DNA of 64,000 nt from RGIG3102 sp964525015 (GTDB taxonomy: Bacteria > Bacillota > Clostridia > Oscillospirales > Ruminococcaceae): contig CAZGFY010000007.1 of assembly GCA_964525015.1 (NCBI GenBank), positions 1 to 64,000 on the forward strand, written 5' to 3'. Shown here piece after piece: positions 1-7,545 of this stretch. The position numbers and the translations under genes are program-made. How positions within the stretch are numbered: position 1 is the first letter of the stretch; the number at the start of each line of letters is the position of its first letter. The notes below the pieces were generated by a model. The model was not told the origin of the DNA. It did not search any database and saw nothing but the letters and a program-made list of their open reading frames with translations.

Positions 1-732
1 TTATCTTTGGATGGCTTAGTAATCACTGAAACATATTCAGATAATAGCAAAGTAAATGTTGATTTAAGTAAAGCAACAGTAACTGGATTTGATAACACGG
101 TTACAAGTGAGCAGACTATCACAGTGAAATATGGCGAAGTTACAAAAACTTTCAATGTAATAGTAAAAATTCCAACTATTACGAAAATTGAATTAAATAG
201 TATTAGTCCGACAATTGAAAGTGAGCTGGGTGAAAATCTAGATTTATCTGGACTTACATTAAAAATCAGTTATAGTAATGGTGAGGTTAAAGATGTTAAA
301 GTTACCCAAAGTATGATTTCAGGATTTGACAGCTCAAAGCTAGGAGATATTACAGTAACTCTTACATATGAAACAATACAGCTAGAATTTGATGTGAAAA
401 TAGTTGAATCAGAGTCAACCGATACATCTAATACAAACACATCAACGCCTAGTACATCAACACCAAGCACCACAGTTGTAACAACAGTTACAGTTCCAAC
501 GCAAACAACAGAACCTACCCCAGAAGAAAATGATAATGTTGAAATTGATAACGAAGAAATTCCTTTAGGTGATGGATCTCAAGACGATGTAGAAATCGAA
601 GAAATAGAAACTCCAACAGGAAGCTTTGAGAATGATACAAATAATGGTTTTATGATGTTTATATTCATTATTATATCTGGGTTTACGTTTATATTTTTTC
701 TTTGGAAAAGAAGAAGTAAAGAAGAAGAGTAA
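1..732 (+). CDS. Surface protein with Ig-like domains, C-terminal part (5' truncated)
   Basis: The reading frame is open from the first base, so the start lies outside the window; the TTG at 7 is not a credible start. The visible 243 residues hold the end of one and the whole of a second bacterial Ig-like domain (Big_3-like, roughly residues 60-135, with the pattern of a directional hydrophobic core and a terminal TVTLTYE strand). A Thr/Ser/Pro-rich stalk and a very acidic stretch follow, then one hydrophobic helix (GFMMFIFIIISGFTFIFF) and a KRR tail. This is the layout of a cell-envelope protein held in the membrane or wall by its C-terminus. The sequence before the helix reads ETPTGSF, close to but not matching an LPXTG sortase signal, so wall attachment is uncertain. 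The partner or substrate cannot be told. Confidence 0.75.
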   Translation, partial: LSLDGLVITETYSDNSKVNVDLSKATVTGFDNTVTSEQTITVKYGEVTKTFNVIVKIPTITKIELNSISPTIESELGENLDLSGLTLKISYSNGEVKDVKVTQSMISGFDSSKLGDITVTLTYETIQLEFDVKIVESESTDTSNTNTSTPSTSTPSTTVVTTVTVPTQTTEPTPEENDNVEIDNEEIPLGDGSQDDVEIEEIETPTGSFENDTNNGFMMFIFIIISGFTFIFFLWKRRSKEEE

Positions 733-785
733 ATAAAAAATAATTCTTTACAGCTAATACAAAAGGTAATTATATATAATTAAGT

Positions 786-835
786 AAAATATGGAAAAAT
801 CTATTTTATATAGCTGTTTTCCATATTTTAACTTT
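786..835 (+). terminator. Likely terminator of the Ig-domain gene
   Basis: A perfect 13-bp inverted repeat (arms 786-798 and 817-829, AAAATATGGAAAA and its complement) is followed by a T-containing stretch 54 bp after the stop codon. It is AT-rich, so the strength is uncertain. The rest of the 733-1077 gap holds the phnD promoter and an AT-rich leader of about 130 nt in which I recognise no riboswitch. Confidence 0.5.
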
Positions 836-912
836 ATTAGCTAAGAGCAAACATATAAAAGGGGTAATAAATAGATTTTTTCAGTGTTTAAGTAAATTTT
901 CAGTAAAATTTG

Positions 913-941
913 TTGACTTTTAATAGCTAGTATCTTATAAT
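913..941 (+). promoter_or_regulatory. Sigma-A-type promoter for the phn operon
   Basis: TTGACT (913-918), a 17-bp spacer, then TATAAT (936-941). Predicted transcription starts near 948, leaving a leader of about 130 nt before phnD. Confidence 0.65.
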
Positions 942-1077
942 TACTACGGTGTAAAAATTCAAATAAATAATAAAAGGAATTGTTATACTGATGAAATTAA
1001 TATTTCTCAAAACATTAATATTGAAAATTGAATTTGTTTTTTGATATTACAAACAAAATAAGCGGAGGATAATTTAA

Positions 1078-2124
1078 ATGAAAAAATTATTAGCACTTTT
1101 ACTTGCGTTATCATTAACTGCAACACTATTTGTTGGATGTTCACAATCAACAGAAGAAACGACTACGGAAGAAACAACAGGCGCAACTGTAGTTGAAAAA
1201 TTAACAGTAGGCTTTGTTCCTTCACGTGATCCAGAGGAAATTGTTACTGCGACTGAACCTTTAAAAGAACTTTTAATAGCAGAGCTTGCAACACTTGGTT
1301 ATGAAGTGGGCGAAGTTGAAATTACAGTAGGAACAGACTACGAAGTAGTTGGTGAAGGTCTTGATGCTGGAACTATCGATATTGGTCTTATCCCTGGTGG
1401 TACATATGTATTATATGATGAAGGTGCAGAAGCTGTTTTAACAGCTACAAGACTTGGTCTAACAAATACTTCTTCAAATCCAGCAGATTGGAATGCAAAC
1501 GAACCAACAACAGATTCTGAAGAAATGGCTGTTTCTTATCTTGCACTAGTAGTTGCAGGTCCTTCTGAAAAAGGAATTGAACTTGCAGCAAAAGTTAATG
1601 CAGGAGAAGAGTTAACATGGGAAGATATAAATTCAGCTAAATGGAGCGTTATGTCTACAACTTCACCAGCAGGATATATCTATCCATCACTATGGCTACA
1701 AGAAAACTACGGAAAAAGTATCACAGATTTAGAAAACGCAGCTCAAGCAGATTCTTACGGAAGTGCATTTGCTCGTTTAGCATCAGGTCAATCTGATATT
1801 GTTTTAATTTATGCAGATGCTCGTCGTGATAACGAAGAAAAATGGACAACAGAATTTGGTCGCACAGCTTCTATTTGGGAAGAAACAGACGTTATTGGTG
1901 TTACAGCTCCTATTTATAATGATACTATAAGTGTTTCAAAGCAAATGGCTCCTGATTTAGCAGAAGCAGTTGCTCAAGCATTTATTAATATTGGAAATAC
2001 AGATGCAGGTAAAGAAGTTATCTCTATTTACAATCATGCAGGTTACCAACTTGCAAATCCTGAAGATTATGATTCAGAAAGAGCAGCTCAAGAGTTAATC
2101 AAATCTTTAAATGCAGCAGGATAG
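1078..2124 (+). CDS. phnD: Phosphate/phosphite/phosphonate ABC transporter substrate-binding lipoprotein
   Basis: 348 aa. The signal peptide ends in a lipobox (LFVGC, Cys21), so the protein should be lipid-anchored outside the membrane. A Thr/Glu-rich linker follows, then a PhnD-family type 2 periplasmic-binding fold (VGFVPSRDPEEIV near residue 43, GLIPGGTYVLY near 105). The family binds phosphonates, phosphite or related oxyanions for import; the substrate cannot be told from sequence. The start is supported by GCGGAGGA 9 nt upstream. It is first in a phnD-C-E-E operon, and a hairpin after it probably gives more binding protein than membrane parts. No C-P lyase or phosphonatase gene is visible in the window, so how the substrate is used is unknown. 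Confidence 0.9.
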   Translation: MKKLLALLLALSLTATLFVGCSQSTEETTTEETTGATVVEKLTVGFVPSRDPEEIVTATEPLKELLIAELATLGYEVGEVEITVGTDYEVVGEGLDAGTIDIGLIPGGTYVLYDEGAEAVLTATRLGLTNTSSNPADWNANEPTTDSEEMAVSYLALVVAGPSEKGIELAAKVNAGEELTWEDINSAKWSVMSTTSPAGYIYPSLWLQENYGKSITDLENAAQADSYGSAFARLASGQSDIVLIYADARRDNEEKWTTEFGRTASIWEETDVIGVTAPIYNDTISVSKQMAPDLAEAVAQAFINIGNTDAGKEVISIYNHAGYQLANPEDYDSERAAQELIKSLNAAG

Positions 2125-2147
2125 ACTAATAAAAAAATAATATATCG

Positions 2148-2187
2148 CAAAAAAGTTTTTAGCTGTATGGCTAAAAACTTTTTGTGT
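2148..2187 (+). terminator. Partial terminator between phnD and phnC
   Basis: A 16-bp nearly perfect stem (2148-2163 with 2170-2185; core AGTTTTTAGC) with a 6-nt loop ends in a T-rich run. It lies inside the operon, so it is probably an attenuating or mRNA 3'-end-stabilising hairpin that raises PhnD relative to PhnC and PhnE. Confidence 0.7.
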
Positions 2188-2290
2188 ATTTAATAGACAT
2201 AATCTGATATCTAGATTTGAAATATGTCAAATATCTATAAAATTTTTAATTATTTATGCCTACTTAAAAGTGGCAGAATGGAGAATTTCA

Positions 2291-3064
2291 ATGATTAAAT
2301 TTGAAAATGTTAGCAAAATTTATTCAAACGGAGTTAAGGGGCTTGATGATGTAACATTGAGTATAAATCAAGGTGAATTTGTTGCAATTATTGGGCTTTC
2401 TGGTGCAGGAAAAAGTACATTGATAAGAACAATTAATCGTATGCATGATATAACTAGTGGATCTTTAACAGTTGATGGAACAGAAGTTATAAGTTTAAAA
2501 GGTAAGGCGCTTCGTACTTTTAGGCGAAATATAGGCATGATTTTTCAGTCCTTTAATCTTGTAACAAGAACAACAGTTATTCGTAATGTATTAACTTCAA
2601 GAGTTCCAGAGCTTCCTTTATGGCGCAATTTACTTGGTGTTTTTAGTAAAGAAGATACTGTGCTTGCACTAGAAGCGCTAGATAAAGTGGGGATTTTGGA
2701 AAAAGCATATACAAGGGTGGATCAACTTTCAGGCGGACAACAACAACGTGTTGCGCTTGCAAGGACTTTAGCACAAAATCCAAATATTATTCTTGCAGAC
2801 GAGCCAGTTGCAGCTCTTGACCCAGTTACGGCGAATCAAGTGATGGATGATTTTAAACAAATTAACAAAGATATGAATATCACAGTTGTTATAAATATTC
2901 ACCATGTAGATTTAGCACTTAAATACGCTCAAAGAGTTGTGGGTATTAAAGCAGGTAAAATCGTGTACGATGGACCAAGCGATAAAGTTACAAAAGATAT
3001 TTTAAATAACATTTACGACAATAAAGAGATAGACACTTTAGAGGAGGAGCTGTTAAATGTTTAA
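2291..3064 (+). CDS. phnC: Phosphonate-type ABC transporter ATPase
   Basis: 257 aa from the ATG at 2291. An upstream in-frame GTG at 2270 is less likely, because GGAGAA at 2280-2285 is placed to serve 2291. The protein has Walker A (GLSGAGKST, residues 35-43), a Q-loop (FQSFNLV), the ABC signature LSGGQQQR, Walker B (IILADEP) and a downstream switch His (INIHHVD). It powers the importer built from the two PhnE proteins and PhnD. Its 3' end overlaps phnE1 by 8 bp, which suggests translational coupling. Confidence 0.92.
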   Translation: MIKFENVSKIYSNGVKGLDDVTLSINQGEFVAIIGLSGAGKSTLIRTINRMHDITSGSLTVDGTEVISLKGKALRTFRRNIGMIFQSFNLVTRTTVIRNVLTSRVPELPLWRNLLGVFSKEDTVLALEALDKVGILEKAYTRVDQLSGGQQQRVALARTLAQNPNIILADEPVAALDPVTANQVMDDFKQINKDMNITVVINIHHVDLALKYAQRVVGIKAGKIVYDGPSDKVTKDILNNIYDNKEIDTLEEELLNV

Positions 3065-3872
3065 AAATATTTTTAAACCTAAGATTATAACACTCTCAAA
3101 TGGTAAATCAATTCAGCAAAAACGTTCGTCTGTTCCTATAATAATTATTATACTTATAATAAGTACAATAATTTGTGCACAGATGACAGATTTTGACCTT
3201 GGCATTTTGATTGATAGGGGAGATGAGTTTTTTAAATATTTTGCAAGAATGATACCAGTTACCATAGAATATTTTCCTAAAATAATAGACCCACTTTTAG
3301 ATACAATAAAAATGTCGTTACTTGGCTCAGTTCTTGGAGCTGTACTAGCAATACCAATTGCAGTAATTTCAGCAGGTAATATTATGAAAAATCCTGTGAT
3401 ACTATGGACAGCTCGCTTGATTTTAAGTGTTGTGCGAACAATACCTACACTTGTAATTGCACTTGTTGCAACATTTGTTTTAGGGCTTGGTACGCTTGCG
3501 GGTACAACTGCTATAACAGCGTTTACATTTTCTTACATAGGTAAATTACTTTATGAGCAAATTGAAACAGCAGATATGGGAGCATTTGAAGCGATGGAAT
3601 CTATGGGGGCAACTAAAACTCAAGCGTTTATTGGGGCAATAGTTCCGCAAATTTTACCAACATATATTGCAAATTGTCTTTTTAATTTCGAGGGTAATGT
3701 GAGATATGCTTCGATATTAGGGTTTGTTGGTGCCGGTGGTTTAGGACTTATTATCAACGAAAAAATCGACTGGCAAGAGTATGGCAGTGTGGGAATGATA
3801 TTAATTGTGCTATTTATAGCTGTTGCAATTATTGAGGCAGTAAGCCATTATATAAGAAAAAAATTAACTTAA
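3057..3872 (+). CDS. phnE: Phosphonate-type ABC transporter permease, first subunit
   Basis: 271 aa with about five or six membrane helices. The permease coupling loop (EAMESMGATKTQAF, about residues 180-193) is the site that contacts the ATPase. The start overlaps the end of phnC and is served by GAGGAGG within phnC. This is one of two different PhnE-like subunits in the operon; such paired permeases are usual in PhnDCEE systems and probably form a heterodimer. It ends with a short basic tail. Confidence 0.9.
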   Translation: MFKNIFKPKIITLSNGKSIQQKRSSVPIIIIILIISTIICAQMTDFDLGILIDRGDEFFKYFARMIPVTIEYFPKIIDPLLDTIKMSLLGSVLGAVLAIPIAVISAGNIMKNPVILWTARLILSVVRTIPTLVIALVATFVLGLGTLAGTTAITAFTFSYIGKLLYEQIETADMGAFEAMESMGATKTQAFIGAIVPQILPTYIANCLFNFEGNVRYASILGFVGAGGLGLIINEKIDWQEYGSVGMILIVLFIAVAIIEAVSHYIRKKLT

Positions 3873-3888
3873 CAAGGAGGCAATAATT

Positions 3889-4698
3889 ATGAGCGAAATT
3901 ATACTTAGACAGTATGAGAAAAAACCAAATATTATTAAAAAGCAAATTATTGTGTCTGCAATTATGTTTTTTTTGATGGTATGGTCTGCAACTGCACTTA
4001 ATTTTGATAATATCTCAGATGATGGCAGTGCAATAGTAAGCGGAATTTTACAAGGTTTGGCAAATCCGGATTTGGAGTTTTTATTTGATTTAACAGAGCA
4101 AGGAGTGCCGTTTTTGCTAATTCAAACAATTGCAATTGCATTTCTTGGTACATTAGTGGGTGCAATTATAGCGATACCCCTTTCTTTTTTAAGTGCATCA
4201 AATATTGTGCCAAAAATCGTAGCTATTATTTTTAGAACAATTATTATGATGATTAGAACAGTTCCTGTTTTTATCTATGGTATAATTTTTGTTAGGGTGG
4301 CAGGGCCTGGTCCATTTGCAGGATTATTAACTATGTCGTTTTCATCAATTGGTATGGTTTGTAAGCTTTACATAGAATCTATTGAAGATTTAGATAATAA
4401 AATATTGGAATCACTTGATGCTTCTGGCTGTAATCTTTTTCAAAAAATACAATACGGCATATTACCACAATTAATGCCAGATTTTTTATCAGCTATAATA
4501 TATAGATTTGATATGAATGTACGTGATGCAACAGTTTTAGGGCTAGTTGGGGCAGGTGGCGTTGGTGCACCACTTATTTTTGCAATGAACTCATATCGCT
4601 GGAGCGAGGTTAGTTCTATTTTAATAGGGCTTATTGTATTGGTGCTAATAGTTGAATATTTCTCAACAAAAATAAGAAAAAAACTTGCAAGAGGCTAA
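3889..4698 (+). CDS. phnE: Phosphonate-type ABC transporter permease, second subunit
   Basis: 269 aa, homologous to the preceding permease over its membrane domain, with coupling loop ESLDASGCNLFQKIQ and the same GLVGAGGVG segment near the C-terminus (GFVGAGGLG in the partner). The ATG at 3889 has AAGGAGG about 9 nt upstream. It is the last gene of the phn operon and is followed by a strong terminator. The two permeases have diverged enough to suggest distinct roles in a heterodimer, not a recent duplication. Confidence 0.9.
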   Translation: MSEIILRQYEKKPNIIKKQIIVSAIMFFLMVWSATALNFDNISDDGSAIVSGILQGLANPDLEFLFDLTEQGVPFLLIQTIAIAFLGTLVGAIIAIPLSFLSASNIVPKIVAIIFRTIIMMIRTVPVFIYGIIFVRVAGPGPFAGLLTMSFSSIGMVCKLYIESIEDLDNKILESLDASGCNLFQKIQYGILPQLMPDFLSAIIYRFDMNVRDATVLGLVGAGGVGAPLIFAMNSYRWSEVSSILIGLIVLVLIVEYFSTKIRKKLARG

Positions 4699-4705
4699 AA
4701 AATTA

Positions 4706-4747
4706 AGGCTGTCGCAAATGATTTAAATCATTGCGACAGCCTTTTTA
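4706..4747 (+). terminator. Rho-independent terminator of the phn operon
   Basis: An 18-bp stem (arms 4706-4724 and 4725-4742, core GGCTGTCGCA, one bulged A) is followed by a T run. I recognise nothing in the remaining 4748-4905 beyond AT-rich sequence. Confidence 0.9.
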
Positions 4748-4905
4748 TATTGCGTAAATTAAAAAAATACTACTATATCGGATACTCTAGCCTTACTCAC
4801 ATAATCCGAACCGCCTAAAATCGGATAATTTTTCTCTAAAACTTGAGTTTAATTCACTTATAAGGCAAAAGTGGAGATTTAATTATAAGATGTATAAATA
4901 AGAGT

Positions 4906-5946
4906 TTATCTTGTTGTGCCACGATTAATAAAAGATGGGGTCATATATGTTTTTGAAATAGCACGAAGTTTACTTAAATTTGGATTTAAATTAATTTTTG
5001 TTTGAAGTGAATAGACAGCTGAAATTCCTAAATCTTCTTTTGAGCATTTAATTGTTGATAAACTTGGCTCACACATTGTTGCAATGGGAATATCATCAAA
5101 ACCTATAATAGAAACATCGTTAGGAACAGAATATCCAGCAGATTTAATTGCCCTTAATGCAGCGATGGCTAAAACATCATTATCTGCAAAAAAAGCATCA
5201 GGTAAGCTAGGATTTTCATTTAACCAGTTTTCAACATCAGTGTAGGCATCTGTTGAAGAAAGTCCGATATCAAGTGTTGTGAATAATGATAGATTGTTTT
5301 TTGAAAGTTCGTTTATTAATCCAGCCTCACGCTCATCGAAATTTAAAAGTCTGGTTTTTGATTTTAAATATCCAATGGTTTTACACCCAGAGCGAAGTAA
5401 AGATTTTACAGCAAGTGCACCACCTGAAAAATTATCATTACCAATACTATCCTCTTCGCCAGCTAAAATCATTGTATCGATAATTACTTTAGGTATATCT
5501 TTTGTTATATCCATAAGTTTTCGCATATCGCTTGCAGTTTCGCTATTTACGTCGGTTGCAAGGATAATAAGCCCGTCAACATTAGTTACAAGTTCTATTG
5601 TGCTTTGATTTAAAATATTTTTAACATCTATATATTTTACCAAAGTGTTGTATCCTATTTCTTGGGCGGCTGTGTCAACTCCATATAAAACACAACTTTC
5701 AAACATACTATGTTCTCCACTTTTAACATAGCTATCTGTTATAACAAGATAGCAGATAGTTTTACTTTGTGAAGAATTTTTTGTATCATTATTTTGAGGT
5801 AAACGCATACCGTGTTCAATTGCAGACTTTAAAACTATTTCTCTAGTTTTCTTGCTAACACCATCCTTACCATTTAAAGCAAGGGAGACAGCAGCGGCTG
5901 ATATTCCGAGTTTTTTTGCTAATTCTTTAGCTGTTAACTGTTCCAT
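4906..5946 (-). CDS. LacI-family repressor, likely regulator of the adjacent sugar operon
   Basis: 346 aa. The N-terminal helix-turn-helix (residues 4-45: AKELAKKLGISAAAVSLAL, then a VSKKTRE hinge-side segment) is followed by a periplasmic-binding-like effector domain with the family's IIGFDDIPIA motif near residue 280. It starts at an ATG with AAGGAG 6-9 nt upstream. It is transcribed away from chvE-mmsAB-xylB, the usual position of a local sugar repressor. A perfect 11-bp inverted repeat just upstream of its own start codon is a likely autoregulatory operator. The effector is unknown; D-xylose or a related pentose is inferred from the neighbours. Firmicute xylose regulators are more often ROK-type XylR, so this is a replacement if it does control xylose genes. 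Confidence 0.88.
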   Translation of the reverse strand: MEQLTAKELAKKLGISAAAVSLALNGKDGVSKKTREIVLKSAIEHGMRLPQNNDTKNSSQSKTICYLVITDSYVKSGEHSMFESCVLYGVDTAAQEIGYNTLVKYIDVKNILNQSTIELVTNVDGLIILATDVNSETASDMRKLMDITKDIPKVIIDTMILAGEEDSIGNDNFSGGALAVKSLLRSGCKTIGYLKSKTRLLNFDEREAGLINELSKNNLSLFTTLDIGLSSTDAYTDVENWLNENPSLPDAFFADNDVLAIAALRAIKSAGYSVPNDVSIIGFDDIPIATMCEPSLSTIKCSKEDLGISAVYSLQTKINLNPNLSKLRAISKTYMTPSFINRGTTR

Positions 5947-5960
5947 ATTAAACTCCTTAA

Positions 5961-5983
5961 CTAAATATTAAGTTAATATTTAG
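5961..5983. promoter_or_regulatory. Perfect palindrome, candidate LacI-family operator
   Basis: CTAAATATTAA, one central G, then TTAATATTTAG: 11 of 11 positions pair. It abuts the ribosome site of the repressor gene. A second partial match to the left half (TAAATATTAA) lies at 6171-6180, upstream of the operon promoter. The symmetric odd-centred 23-mer fits a dimeric LacI-type regulator, although LacI operators more often carry a central CG. Confidence 0.6.
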
Positions 5984-6236
5984 TGATTATTAATTTGATT
6001 ATATACTAATATTTATTTAAAATCAAGCATAAATTAATTAAAATAAATATTTCTAAAATATTAATTAAAAAATAATATTTTATTAAGTAACTTACAGAAT
6101 TAGCCTTAAACTAGATAATATATACTAAAATAATCAACATTAAGGGTGTCTATTGACGAAATACACAAATTAAATATTAATAAATTGAGTCTATATACAA
6201 AATTTTGGTAAATGGCAAAAATTAGCTAATTTTCAC

Positions 6237-6266
6237 TTGACTAAACGATGCTTATTGATTTATTAT
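6237..6266 (+). promoter_or_regulatory. Candidate promoter of the chvE-xylB operon
   Basis: TTGACT (6237-6242), an 18-bp spacer and TATTAT (6261-6266) lie 65 bp before the chvE start. A weaker alternative -35 (TTGACG) is at 6153-6158. The 384-bp divergent region 5947-6330 otherwise holds the operator palindrome and AT-rich DNA. Confidence 0.55.
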
Positions 6267-6330
6267 ATAAATAAGTTAAGGGGAATTAAGTTGATTTCCT
6301 AAATCTTTAAAAATGAAAGGACAAAAGAAA

Positions 6331-7449
6331 ATGAAAAAACTGATTGCATTAATTTTAGCGGCAGCATTATCTCTAAGTCTTGCTGCATGTAGCTCTTCAA
6401 CAGAAACAACAACAACTGAAGAAGAAACTACTACAACAACAACAACGGAAGGTACTGAAGGTGAAGGCACAGGTCTTATCGGCGTTGCAATGCCTACTAA
6501 AGATCTTCAAAGATGGAACCAAGATGGTACAAATATGGAAGCTCAACTAGTTGAAGCTGGATATGAAGTTGACCTGCAATATGCAGCTAATGATATTGCA
6601 ACACAAGTTAGCCAAATTGAAAATATGATTTCAAATGGCGTAGAAGTTTTAGTTGTTGCTTCAATCGACGGCTCAGCTCTTGGAACAGTTATGTCACAAG
6701 CTAAAGAAGCAGGAATTCCTGTTATCGCTTATGATAGATTAATTATGGACTCAGATGCAGTTTCATACTATGCAACATTTGATAACTATGATGTTGGTGT
6801 AAAACAAGGTTTATACATTGAAGAAGCATTAGATTTAAAAAATGCTGGTGATAAAACATACAATATCGAATTTATTACTGGTGACCCAGGGGATAATAAT
6901 ATCAACTTCTTCTTTGGTGGTGCTATGAGTATTCTTCAGCCTTACCTAGACGCTGGCACATTAGTTTGTCCATCAGGTCAAACAGAACAATCAGCAGTTG
7001 CAACAGCTAACTGGGCAACAGATGCAGCTCAATCTCGTTTTGAAAACATTTTATCTTCATACTACTCAGATGGAACTCAATTAGATGCAGTTTTAGCTTC
7101 TAACGACTCAACTGCTATTGGTGTAGCGAATGCTTTAGCTTCTTCATACACAGGCGAATACCCAGTTCTAACTGGTCAAGACTGTGATATCGTTGCAGTT
7201 CAAAACATCGTTGATGGAAAACAATCAATGTCAGTATTTAAAGATACTCGTGACTTAGCAGAAAAAACAGTTGAAATGGTTGATGCTATTATGAAAGGCA
7301 GTGAACCACCAGTAAACGATACAGAAACTTATGACAATGGAACAGGCGTTGTGCCATCATACCTATGTGAACCAGTTGTTGGAACACTTGACAATTACGA
7401 AGAATTATTAATTGAATCTGGATACTACACAGCAGATCAAATCCAATAA
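6331..7449 (+). CDS. chvE: Monosaccharide-binding lipoprotein, ChvE type
   Basis: 372 aa from the ATG at 6331; an in-frame ATG at 6313 has no ribosome site, whereas AAAGGA precedes 6331. The lipobox SLAAC (Cys20) anchors it outside the membrane. A Thr/Glu repeat linker follows, then a type 1 sugar-binding fold closely resembling Agrobacterium ChvE (GVAMPTKDLQRW, IASIDGSALG-like, IAYDRLI, YYATFDN, VSGQD-like LTGQDCD, FKDTRDLA, VVPSYL). ChvE-type proteins bind several aldoses including xylose, arabinose, glucose and galactose. It is first of the operon, and the hairpin after it probably sets a high binding-protein level. The catabolic genes downstream point to a pentose substrate. Confidence 0.92.
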   Translation: MKKLIALILAAALSLSLAACSSSTETTTTEEETTTTTTTEGTEGEGTGLIGVAMPTKDLQRWNQDGTNMEAQLVEAGYEVDLQYAANDIATQVSQIENMISNGVEVLVVASIDGSALGTVMSQAKEAGIPVIAYDRLIMDSDAVSYYATFDNYDVGVKQGLYIEEALDLKNAGDKTYNIEFITGDPGDNNINFFFGGAMSILQPYLDAGTLVCPSGQTEQSAVATANWATDAAQSRFENILSSYYSDGTQLDAVLASNDSTAIGVANALASSYTGEYPVLTGQDCDIVAVQNIVDGKQSMSVFKDTRDLAEKTVEMVDAIMKGSEPPVNDTETYDNGTGVVPSYLCEPVVGTLDNYEELLIESGYYTADQIQ

Positions 7450-7467
7450 TAAAACCTTGACTCCATA

Positions 7468-7515
7468 ATCGTCGGGCAAGAAGGATGAGTCCGCCTTGCC
7501 TGGCGATTTATTTTT
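7468..7515 (+). terminator. Hairpin between chvE and mmsA (partial terminator or stabiliser)
   Basis: A 13-bp stem with GU pairs (7468-7480 with 7495-7507, core GGGCAAG/CTTGCC) and a T-rich run (7508-7515). It sits right after the binding-protein gene and before mmsA, so incomplete termination is the likely role. Confidence 0.65.
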
Positions 7516-7545
7516 AAAAGGAGCTAAAGGAAGGGAGGAAAAAAG

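Noticed and set aside
595..640. Possible LPXTG sortase signal in the Ig-domain protein
   Set aside because: The sequence ETPTGS lacks one residue between Pro and Thr and does not match known sortase patterns; reported only as uncertain.
4748..4905. Repeated TCGGATA words downstream of the phn terminator as a small repeat array or RNA
   Set aside because: Only two short imperfect occurrences, without conserved structure or promoter.
6276..6470. Minus-strand frame rich in Val and Ser across the chvE start
   Set aside because: It is the mirror of the Thr/Glu repeat linker of the ChvE lipoprotein; no ribosome site and no family.
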